Under the pieces are notes generated by a model. The model saw nothing but the letters and a program-made list of their open reading frames with translations. It did not search any database and was not told the origin of the DNA. Of a stretch of DNA of 42,905 nucleotides, positions 31,414 through 38,110 are shown piece by piece (the first letter of the stretch is position 1; each line of letters starts with the position of its first letter). This DNA is from Bacillota bacterium (GTDB taxonomy: Bacteria > Bacillota > Clostridia > Christensenellales > Aristaeellaceae): NCBI GenBank assembly GCA_023421395.1, contig JAEZTL010000050.1, forward strand, positions 1-42,905, written 5' to 3'. The translations under genes were made by a program, and so were the position numbers.

Positions 31414-34023
31414 TCACGCGCCGTAATAGGCGCTTAAATACATCTGCCGGATTTCGCGCATCAGCGGGTAGCGGGGATTGGCGCCGGTGCACTGGTCGTC
31501 GAAGGCCTGTTCGGTCATCTCGTCCAACCGTTCGAGGAAGGCGGCCTCGTCGATTCCGTAGTCCCGGATGGTTTTTTTGATGCCCACGGCGGCCTTGAGC
31601 TCGTCCAGCTTCCCGATCAGCGCGGCCAGCTTCGCCTCGTCGCTCTTTCCGGGCAGGCCCAGGAATTCGGCGATCTCGGCGTAGCGCCGGAGCGTATGCG
31701 GGTGGTCGTACTGCGGGAAGGTACCCATCTTGGCGGGGACTTCCGCGGCGTTGAAGCGCAGCACTTCGTCGATCATCAGCGCGTTGGCCACGCCGTGGGG
31801 CAGGTGGTGGAACGCGCCCAGCTTGTGGGCCATCGAATGGCACACGCCCAGGAACGCGTTGGCAAACGCCATGCCTGCAATGGTGGAAGCGTTGGCCATG
31901 TGCTCGCGGGCCGCCGGGTCCTCGGCGCCCTTTTCGTAAGCGCGGGGCAAGTAATCAAAGATTAGCCGGATGGCCTTCAGCGCCAGCGCGTCGGTGAAGT
32001 CGGTGGCCAGCATGGAGCCGTAGGCTTCCAGCGCGTGGGTCATGGCGTCGATGCCGGAGGCGGCGGTGAGGCCGCGGGGCATGTTCATCATCAGGTCCGC
32101 GTCCACGATGGCCATATTCGGCAGCAGCTCGTAGTCCGCCAGCGGGTACTTGACGCCGGTCGTTTCGTCCGTGATGACCGCGAAGGGCGTCACCTCGCTG
32201 CCGGTGCCGGCCGAGGTGGGCACCGCGATGAAGAAGGCTTTTTCGCCCATCCTCGGGAAGGTGTAGACGCGCTTGCGGATATCGGAGAAGCGCATCGCCA
32301 TGTCCTGGAAGTCGGCGTCCGGATGCTCGTAGAGCACCCACATGATCTTGGCGGCGTCCATGGCGCTGCCGCCGCCCAGCGCGATGATCACGTCCGGCTG
32401 GAAGGCCGTCATCGCCTTCGCGCCCTCCCGGGCGCAGGCGAGGGTCGGATCGGGCGCGACGTTAAAGAAGGTATCGTGGGCGATGCCCATCGCGTCCAGG
32501 CGGCCGGTAATCTGGGCCGAATAGCCGTTTTTGTAGAGGAATTCGTCGGTGACCACGAAGGCGCGCTTCTTGCCCAGCACGTGCTTCAGTTCGTCCAGCG
32601 CCACCGGCAGGCTGCCGCGCTTCAGATACACCTTGGGCGGCGTGCGGAACCAGAGCATGTTCTCTCTCCTCTCGGCGACCACCTTGATGTTCAGAAGGTG
32701 CTTGACGCCCACGTTTTCACTGACCGAGTTGCCGCCCCAGGTGCCGCAGCCCAGCGTCAGGGAGGGCGCCAGCTTAAAGTTGTACAGGTCGCCGATGCCG
32801 CCGTGGGAGGAAGGGGTGTTGACGATCACGCGGCAGGTCTTGACCCGCCGGGTGAACTGGTCAATGTGCGCCTGGCCCCGGACGGGGTCGGCGTAGATGG
32901 AGGCGGTGTGGCCCAGGCCGCCGTCCTCGATCAGCCGCGCGGCCTTTTCCACGGCGTCGTCGAAATCCTTCGCCCTGTACATGGCCAGCACGGGGGAGAG
33001 CTTTTCGTGGGCGAACTCCTCGCTGAGCGCCACCGATTCCACTTCGCCGATCAGGATCTTGGCGTCCTCCGGCACCTCGACGCCGGAGAGCGCGGCGATC
33101 TTCGCGGCACTCTGGCCGACAATTTTGGCGTTCAATGCGCCATTGATGAGGATGGTTTTGCGCACCTTGTCCAGTTCGTCCTTTTTCAGGAAGCGGCAGC
33201 CGCGCTTTTCAAATTCGTCCCGGACGGTTTTATACAGTTTATCCGGCACGATCACCGACTGCTCGGAGGCGCAGATCATGCCGTTGTCAAACGTCTTCGA
33301 ATGGATGATGGAGGAGACGGCCAGAAGGATGTCCGCGGATTCGTCGAGGATGGCGGGCACGTTGCCGGGGCCCACGCCGATGGCGGGCTTGCCGGAGGAG
33401 TAGGCGCTTTTCACCATGCCCGGGCCGCCGGTGGCCAGGATCAGGTCCGCCTCCCGCATGACCAGGTTCGTCATTTCCAGCGACGGTTCGTCCACCCAGG
33501 CGATGATGTTCTCCGGTGCGCCGGCGGCGACCGCCGCCTCCAGCACGATCCGCGCCGCCTCCACGGTGCACTTTTTGGCGCGGGGGTGGGGGCTGATGAC
33601 GATGCCGTTGCGGGTTTTGAGGGCCAGCAGCGTTTTGAAGATGGCGGTGGAGGTGGGATTGGTGGTGGGAATGACCGCCGCGATCACGCCCACGGGGGAC
33701 GCGATCTTCCGGAACCCGAAGGCGGCGTCCTCTTCGATCACGCCCACGGTTTTTTCGTTTTTATAGGTGTTGTAGATGTACTCCGCGGCGTAGTGGTTTT
33801 TGATGACCTTGTCCTCCACCACGCCCATGCCGGTCTCCGCCACCGCCATCTTGGCCAGCGGGATGCGAGCCATGTCGGCGGCCGTGGCCGCGGCCTTGAA
33901 GATCGCGTCCACCTGCTCCTGGGTGTAGGTTGCGTACAGCCGCTGCGCTTCGCGCACGCGCTCGAGCGCCTTTTCCAGTTTTTCCACGTCGTTCACGATC
34001 TCGTAGGTTTTGGTGGTTGACAT
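31414..34023 (-). CDS. adhE: Bifunctional acetaldehyde-CoA/alcohol dehydrogenase
   Basis: AdhE reduces acetyl-CoA to acetaldehyde and then to ethanol, using two NADH, and forms spirosome filaments in other bacteria. The 869-residue product has an N-terminal CoA-dependent aldehyde dehydrogenase domain with PTTNPTSTAIFK and the catalytic Cys251 in MICASEQ. After about residue 450 comes an iron-dependent alcohol dehydrogenase domain, with ALGGGSAMDAAK for nucleotide binding and metal-ligand His residues in GVCHSMAHKLGAFHHLPHG. The start ATG 34023 has AAGGAG 8 bases upstream; the in-frame ATG at 34044 lies before that site. It sits downstream of rex on the same strand, and the 184-base gap contains no promoter I can recognise, so it may be read through from rex. 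Confidence 0.97.
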   Translation of the reverse strand: MSTTKTYEIVNDVEKLEKALERVREAQRLYATYTQEQVDAIFKAAATAADMARIPLAKMAVAETGMGVVEDKVIKNHYAAEYIYNTYKNEKTVGVIEEDAAFGFRKIASPVGVIAAVIPTTNPTSTAIFKTLLALKTRNGIVISPHPRAKKCTVEAARIVLEAAVAAGAPENIIAWVDEPSLEMTNLVMREADLILATGGPGMVKSAYSSGKPAIGVGPGNVPAILDESADILLAVSSIIHSKTFDNGMICASEQSVIVPDKLYKTVRDEFEKRGCRFLKKDELDKVRKTILINGALNAKIVGQSAAKIAALSGVEVPEDAKILIGEVESVALSEEFAHEKLSPVLAMYRAKDFDDAVEKAARLIEDGGLGHTASIYADPVRGQAHIDQFTRRVKTCRVIVNTPSSHGGIGDLYNFKLAPSLTLGCGTWGGNSVSENVGVKHLLNIKVVAERRENMLWFRTPPKVYLKRGSLPVALDELKHVLGKKRAFVVTDEFLYKNGYSAQITGRLDAMGIAHDTFFNVAPDPTLACAREGAKAMTAFQPDVIIALGGGSAMDAAKIMWVLYEHPDADFQDMAMRFSDIRKRVYTFPRMGEKAFFIAVPTSAGTGSEVTPFAVITDETTGVKYPLADYELLPNMAIVDADLMMNMPRGLTAASGIDAMTHALEAYGSMLATDFTDALALKAIRLIFDYLPRAYEKGAEDPAAREHMANASTIAGMAFANAFLGVCHSMAHKLGAFHHLPHGVANALMIDEVLRFNAAEVPAKMGTFPQYDHPHTLRRYAEIAEFLGLPGKSDEAKLAALIGKLDELKAAVGIKKTIRDYGIDEAAFLERLDEMTEQAFDDQCTGANPRYPLMREIRQMYLSAYYGA

Positions 34024-34207
34024 CCGGGTCACTCCTTTATACAATGAGACTGTCCGGGTTCGCGTTTTCGGGGAGCGGAGGCGTTTGGATGGGCCCTGAA
34101 CGGGGTATCCTGAGGCTGAAGCCGGAAAAAGGGTACAGCAACGCTGGCGTGACGGTTCTACGCACTTAACGCCGCGCCGCGCGGGGGCTTTGGTTTTTAG
34201 CGTTGGA
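34024..34207. other. Gap between rex and adhE: no promoter or Rex-type operator seen
   Basis: The 184 bases hold no credible ORF and no TTGTTAA/TTAACAA-type inverted repeat. The only TATAAA on the minus strand overlaps the adhE ribosome binding site. A GC-rich self-complementary patch at 34170-34190 lies just after rex but lacks a T run. Confidence 0.5.
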
Positions 34208-34846
34208 TCAGCGCTGTCCGTTCATCTTTTCCGCCAGGTGGTTGGACAGGATCGCCAGCGCGCTGGCCATGTTCTCATGCTGAACCAGGATGCCTTCCGG
34301 CACCACCAGCCTGACCGGTGCGAAGTTCCAGATGGCCAGAACCCCGGCGTCAATCAGCTGGTCGCACACCGCCTGGGCCGCGCTCGCCGGCACCGTGATG
34401 ATGCCGATGTGCACATTCAACCGCTGGCAGGTTTCCTTGAGCACCTCGATGGGCATGATCGGCCGTCCGTTTTCGTCCTCGCCGATCACATCCTCGCTGG
34501 CGTCGAAGGCGGCCAGAATGTTCAGGCCGTAATCCCTGAAGCCGGTGTAGCCCATCAGCGCCCGGCCCAGCTTGCCGGCGCCCACGATCACCGCCTCGTC
34601 CGCGTTATCGTAGCCCAGAAACGCCTTGATCTCGCGGATCAGGTCCCGCCGCATGTAGCCCACCTTGGGCTTGCCTGACGAGCTGACCGACGCCAGGTCC
34701 TTGCGCACCTGCACCTGGTTCAAATTCAGCGCCGCCGCGATGCCCGTGGCGGAGATCGATCGCACCGTGTCCGGCAGGGATTCCAGATAACTCAGATACT
34801 GCGGCAACCTCGATAACGTCTGTTTCGAGACCGTCTGCGTAGACAT
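34208..34846 (-). CDS. rex: Redox-sensing transcriptional repressor Rex
   Basis: Rex binds DNA when NADH is low and releases it when NADH rises, controlling fermentation genes. From ATG 34846, with AAAGGAGG 6 bases upstream, the product has 212 residues. The winged-helix domain includes SRLPQYLSYL and LNLNQVQVRKDLA (recognition helix region, 41-53). The Rossmann domain starts at VIVGAGKLGRALMGY, with the NADH loop GAGKLG (89-94). The ending with a domain-swapped helix (LAILSNHLAEKM) is also typical. It is upstream of adhE, a classical Rex target, and a 9-bp inverted repeat lies beside its own -10 element, so autoregulation is likely. Confidence 0.97.
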   Translation of the reverse strand: MSTQTVSKQTLSRLPQYLSYLESLPDTVRSISATGIAAALNLNQVQVRKDLASVSSSGKPKVGYMRRDLIREIKAFLGYDNADEAVIVGAGKLGRALMGYTGFRDYGLNILAAFDASEDVIGEDENGRPIMPIEVLKETCQRLNVHIGIITVPASAAQAVCDQLIDAGVLAIWNFAPVRLVVPEGILVQHENMASALAILSNHLAEKMNGQR

Positions 34847-34885
34847 GACCCGCCTCCTTTTTCCCATGTCCCTCAGGATAAGTTC

Positions 34886-34923
34886 ATTATATAGATAGTC
34901 AGTTATCGATAAAAGATAACTGA
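34886..34923 (-). promoter_or_regulatory. rex promoter region with a dyad operator candidate
   Basis: On the minus strand TATAAT (34891-34886) lies about 40 bases before the rex start. Just upstream, TCAGTTATC (34899-34907) and GATAACTGA (34915-34923) form a perfect 9-bp inverted repeat with a 7-base spacer, covering the -35 region. It is similar in AT-rich style to, but does not match, the usual Rex site TTGTTAA-N4-TTAACAA. The whole 34868-34960 stretch is strikingly AT-rich for this genome. Confidence 0.6.
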
Positions 34924-34981
34924 TATTAATTATAAAAGTATATTATGCGTATTTTATGTAAACAGCATCTCCGCGCGGGGC

Positions 34982-35010
34982 TTGTACGGCCGCCCGCGTT
35001 CTGGTATACT
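34982..35010 (+). promoter_or_regulatory. Probable promoter of the alcohol dehydrogenase gene
   Basis: TTGTAC (34982-34987) and TATACT (35005-35010) are spaced by 17 bases, with a leader of about 65 bases to ATG 35080. Confidence 0.6.
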
Positions 35011-35079
35011 TAAGGAAAGCTTTGGTGCGCGGCGGCGGTTGTGCGGCGCCGCGCGGGGAAGATTGAGGAGGGGATTTTG

Positions 35080-36258
35080 ATGTTGAACTTTGATTTTTCC
35101 AACCGCACCCGCCTGGTATTCGGCAGGGGCGCGGAGGCGCAGGTGGGCGAGGGCATCCGGCCCTTCGCAAAAAAAGTGCTGCTGCACTACGGCGGCGGCA
35201 GCATTATCCGCAGCGGTCTATACGACCGGGTGGTCAAGTCGCTGTCGGAAGCGGGCATCGAATGGTTGGAGCTGGGCGGCGTCGCGCCCAACCCGCGGCT
35301 GTCCCTCGTTCACGAGGGCGTGAACATCTGCCGTCGCGAGAACGTGGAATTGATTCTGGCTGTGGGCGGCGGCAGCGCCATCGACTCCGCCAAGGCCATC
35401 GCCATCGGCGTCCTGTACGACGGCGACGTGTGGGATTTCTACGGCACGGGGAAGCCCGTCGAAAAGGCGCTGCCGGTGGCCACGGTGCTGACCATCCCCG
35501 CCGCGGGCAGCGAGGCCTCCGTGGGCTCCGTCATCACCAACGAGGTTCTTCGCCAGAAGATGGCCTGCAATTCGCTCGAGATCCGCCCGGTGGTGTCCTT
35601 CGTCAACCCGGAGCTGTTCTTCACGCTGCCCAGGAACCAGATCGCCAACGGCGTGGCGGACATGATGAGCCATATCTTCGAGCGCTACTTTACCAACACC
35701 ACCCGTACCGACCTGACCGACGCGCTGTGCGAGGGCACCCTAAAAACCATCATGAAAAACGCGCCGCTGGTGTACGAAGACCCGGCGGATTACGACGCCT
35801 GGTGCCAGGTGGGCTTCGGCGGCACCGTGGCCCACAACGACCTTCTGGGCATGGGCCGTGCCCAGGACTGGGGCTGCCATGACATGGAGCACGAGCTCTC
35901 CGCCATCTACGACGTGGCCCACGGCGCGGGATTGGCCGTGCTCACCCCCGCCTGGATGACCTACGTCCACAAGGAAAACCCGGAGATGTTCGTGCAGTTT
36001 GCCGTCAACGTGATGGGGGTCGGCGGCGATTTCCGCGATCAGGAGGCGATCATCCTCGAGGGCATCGACCGGCTGCGCCGCTTCTACCGCCGGATGGGCC
36101 TTCCGCAGACGCTGGCCGATCTGGGCATCGACGGAGAGCACCTCGAATTAATGGCCAAAAAGGCCACCGGCGCGGCCTACGGCGCGGAGCACGGCGTGGG
36201 CGGGCTCAAAAAGCTGATGTGGCAGGATGTAAAGGCCATCTACGAGCTGGCGAAGTGA
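35080..36258 (+). CDS. Iron/zinc-containing alcohol dehydrogenase, BdhA/YqhD type
   Basis: The product has 392 residues from ATG 35080, 6 bases after GAGGAGGGG; the GTG at 35041 has no ribosome binding site. It belongs to the group III metal-dependent alcohol dehydrogenases. The nucleotide-binding AVGGGSAIDSAK has GGGS at residues 96-99, which in the YqhD/BdhA branch goes with NADPH preference. The metal ligands are expected at D194 and H198 in NGVADMMSHIF, H267 in GCHDMEHE and H281 in VAHGAG. From memory these match the E. coli YqhD ligand numbering. Such enzymes reduce aldehydes, including butyraldehyde, to alcohols. It diverges from rex across an AT-rich promoter region, so Rex control is possible. 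It is followed by copy B of the structured repeat. Confidence 0.94.
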   Translation: MLNFDFSNRTRLVFGRGAEAQVGEGIRPFAKKVLLHYGGGSIIRSGLYDRVVKSLSEAGIEWLELGGVAPNPRLSLVHEGVNICRRENVELILAVGGGSAIDSAKAIAIGVLYDGDVWDFYGTGKPVEKALPVATVLTIPAAGSEASVGSVITNEVLRQKMACNSLEIRPVVSFVNPELFFTLPRNQIANGVADMMSHIFERYFTNTTRTDLTDALCEGTLKTIMKNAPLVYEDPADYDAWCQVGFGGTVAHNDLLGMGRAQDWGCHDMEHELSAIYDVAHGAGLAVLTPAWMTYVHKENPEMFVQFAVNVMGVGGDFRDQEAIILEGIDRLRRFYRRMGLPQTLADLGIDGEHLELMAKKATGAAYGAEHGVGGLKKLMWQDVKAIYELAK

Positions 36259-36275
36259 CGTCCGGGACTCTTTGA

Positions 36276-36496
36276 GCGTCAAAAAACCGACAAAAGCCTG
36301 TTGTGAAAGAGGGTCCGCGCACGCCTGAAAGATCTTGGATTTCCGGGCGGCGCGCTGACCGGCGGGTTTGTTTCTTCGCCGGCGTGCGCGCTGGAAGAAG
36401 AAACCGCTCCCGGCGTCGACGCCGGAAACGGTGGAAGCCTCACGGGAGACTTTTCCGATAATCTGAGGGCGCCCGCGCGGTTCGCGCGGGCGCCCT
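36276..36496 (+). repeat. Structured intergenic repeat (possible ncRNA or mobile repeat), copy B
   Basis: This stretch begins 17 bases after the dehydrogenase stop and aligns with copy A at 9494-9707. Hairpin 1 pairs GTTTCTTC (36370-36377) with GAAGAAAC (36397-36404). Hairpin 2 pairs the CCGCTCCCGGCG arm (36404-36415) with 36420-36431 through 10 of 12 positions and a TCGA loop. These two overlap at one base. Hairpin 3 has the ACGG loop at 36442-36445. The element then runs, like copy A, through CGAT--TCTG into a terminal hairpin, here AGGGCGCCCGCGCG/CGCGCGGGCGCCCT (36466-36496). That last stem may also terminate the dehydrogenase and the convergent bactofilin-like transcript. Confidence 0.75.
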
Positions 36497-36498
36497 TT
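36466..36498. terminator. Very strong GC hairpin, probable terminator
   Basis: A perfect 14-bp stem (36466-36479 with 36483-36496) around a GTT loop is followed by only three T residues on the plus strand. It lies between two convergent genes and closes copy B of the structured repeat. Confidence 0.6.
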
Positions 36499-36524
36499 GC
36501 AATCCCCGTTGGTTTTTGACGTGC

Positions 36525-37301
36525 CTATTCCACCCGGACGCGTTCCCGGACCACCGAGTCTTCCGCGACCGTGAGGTCCTTCGAGTATTCCACCCGGTCG
36601 ATCTCACAGCCGGAGCCGATGCTCACTTCCTCGCCGCGCACCACCTTGGCGCGGGTGGCCTCCAGATATACGCTGGTGGCTTCGATCACGCCCGCGTCCA
36701 GCGAGCCGGTCAGGAAGGGAATCTGAAAACCCAGCACGCTGAAGCCCGCCCTGCGGCGAATGGTGATGCGCTCGCCGCCGATCTCGTCCAGGTGGCTCTG
36801 CCCCACCAGTTCAATGTCCGCAACGCCCGCGTTGATCAGGCCGTCCACGTCGAACACGCCCTGGATGGCGAGGGTTTCGCACTCGATGCCCCGGTTCACC
36901 CTGAGGTTGCCGGAGGCGCGTATGGCGCGCGCCTTCAGCGCGCCGCCAAAGCCCGCGCTGCCGCTGGCCTGCACCTCGCCGCGGACGGTGGCGTCCCCCT
37001 CCGTGCGGAACGAGCCGGAGGAATGGAGCTCGCCGGCGTCCACATTGCCGTCCACCACCGCCGAGCCACTGACGCGCATCTCCTCCGCGCGGACGCCGTC
37101 CTCCACCCGGGCGCTGCCCGAGGCCTTGAAGCGCGCGCAGGTGACGCCGCCCGCCACCCGGGCGCTGCCCGAAACCGAGAAGTTATCGCACTCCACGTCG
37201 CCGGTGATGTGGGCGCTGCCCGATACGTCCACGTCGCGATACCGTCCGCCGCTCAGCCTGGCCGAACCGGACGCCCTCAGATCCTGAAATTTCTCGCTCA
37301 C
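36525..37301 (-). CDS. Bactofilin-like polymer-forming beta-helix protein (YhbE-like)
   Basis: The 258-residue product is built of about nine 17-residue repeats starting near residue 11, most opening with Ser-Gly-Ser-Ala (for example SGSAHITGDVECDNFSV and SGSARVAGGVTCARFKA). This period matches one turn of the right-handed beta-helix of bactofilins, which polymerise into filaments without nucleotide. The tail after about residue 170 is less regular. The start is GTG 37301, preceded by GGAGGAG, and its GTGA overlaps the stop of the upstream gene by 4 bases. In Bacillus subtilis, yhbD precedes the bactofilin genes yhbE and yhbF, which affect motility, and this pair has the same order. Only one bactofilin gene is present here. 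Confidence 0.85.
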   Translation of the reverse strand: MSEKFQDLRASGSARLSGGRYRDVDVSGSAHITGDVECDNFSVSGSARVAGGVTCARFKASGSARVEDGVRAEEMRVSGSAVVDGNVDAGELHSSGSFRTEGDATVRGEVQASGSAGFGGALKARAIRASGNLRVNRGIECETLAIQGVFDVDGLINAGVADIELVGQSHLDEIGGERITIRRRAGFSVLGFQIPFLTGSLDAGVIEATSVYLEATRAKVVRGEEVSIGSGCEIDRVEYSKDLTVAEDSVVRERVRVE

Positions 37302-37942
37302 GACTTCTCCTCCTCCAAAAGCTTCGACAGCGGCCGGTTACACTTCTCCGGCAGATCCGTCAGCGACAATCCCCACGCGACCGTCACGCCCTCGGGCGGG
37401 TGTACCGTTCCGTCCGGATGAACGTACAGCGGCAGATAGGCCTCGCCGCTTCTGAGCAGTGTCAGACGGCCTTCCCCGCTGTCGAGGAACCCCTGCTTCT
37501 GCCAGCCGATCAGCGCATTCAGCACTTCCTGGAGCGCCGCGTCGTCCAAACGGACGCCCGCGCGCAGCATGTCCGCCGCGATCATCGCGCACAGCGCCTG
37601 GCCGTGGTCCAGTTCCTCTGAATTCGCCAGCCGCCGAAGCGCCTGCGCGGGCCGCGCCGCGCCCGGCAGCATGCCCACGTCCTCCGCCCGGTACGTCCGG
37701 CTGCCGGCTTCCGGCGACAGCGTGGCCACGAGCTGCGTCAGCGTGTAGCGGTCCTTGTGCTCCAGGATGAACCGGATGCGCTCCACCGCGCGCCGGGGCA
37801 GAAACGTCTCCTGCCCGGTAAACGAGGACCGCTTGACAAACCAGCTGTCAGGCAGCAGCTTCTCCCGCTTCCACCGGTACAGCTGCCCGTAGGAGATGCC
37901 GGTGGCCTCGAGAAGTTCCCGCTTGGAAATGTAGTCTTCCAT
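37298..37942 (-). CDS. YhbD-like (DUF4004) protein with a MerR-type N-terminal helix-turn-helix
   Basis: From ATG 37942 the product has 214 residues; upstream in-frame codons to 38023 lie inside the promoter and are excluded. The N-terminus EDYISKRELLEATGISYGQLYRWKRE is a MerR-like winged helix, followed by SSFTGQETFLPRRAVERIRFIL and an alpha-helical region typical of the YhbD family. There is no evident ligand domain. Its gene overlaps the bactofilin-like gene by 4 bases. A long inverted repeat flanks the -10 of its own promoter, so it may regulate itself and its partner; that is inference. The ribosome binding site is weak (GGGGG). Confidence 0.85.
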   Translation of the reverse strand: MEDYISKRELLEATGISYGQLYRWKREKLLPDSWFVKRSSFTGQETFLPRRAVERIRFILEHKDRYTLTQLVATLSPEAGSRTYRAEDVGMLPGAARPAQALRRLANSEELDHGQALCAMIAADMLRAGVRLDDAALQEVLNALIGWQKQGFLDSGEGRLTLLRSGEAYLPLYVHPDGTVHPPEGVTVAWGLSLTDLPEKCNRPLSKLLEEEKS

Positions 37943-37973
37943 AATCGCCCCCGTCTTCCGAATCTTCGGAACA

Positions 37974-38023
37974 GAACATTGTTTCGATGATGGGAGTATA
38001 ACAAAACAATGTTCCAATGTCAA
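37974..38023 (-). promoter_or_regulatory. Promoter with long dyad operator of the yhbD-like/bactofilin operon
   Basis: On the minus strand a perfect TTGACA (38023-38018), 17 bases and TATACT (38000-37995) lie about 53 bases before ATG 37942. GAACATTGTTT (37974-37984) and AAACAATGTTC (38004-38014) are perfect 11-bp inverted arms 19 bases apart: one inside the spacer, the other just past the start point. Confidence 0.85.
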
Positions 38024-38033
38024 GGGATGCGTA

Positions 38034-38064
38034 GAAATTAACGCGGGCGCATGTGCGCCCGCGT
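38034..38064 (-). terminator. Probable terminator after gltD
   Basis: ACGCGGGCGC (38041-38050) pairs with GCGCCCGCGT (38055-38064). On the minus strand the stem is followed by TAATTT, a short T-rich tail, about 46 bases after the gltD stop. Confidence 0.65.
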
Positions 38065-38110
38065 GTGCGGATTTTTAGCGGTTCAGGGGCGTGAAGCGGA
38101 TTCCCGGCGC

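Noticed and set aside
34024..34207. Rex operator before adhE
   Set aside because: I looked for TTGTTAA-N4-TTAACAA-like inverted repeats on both strands; the nearest, GTTAAG around 34165, has no matching second arm.
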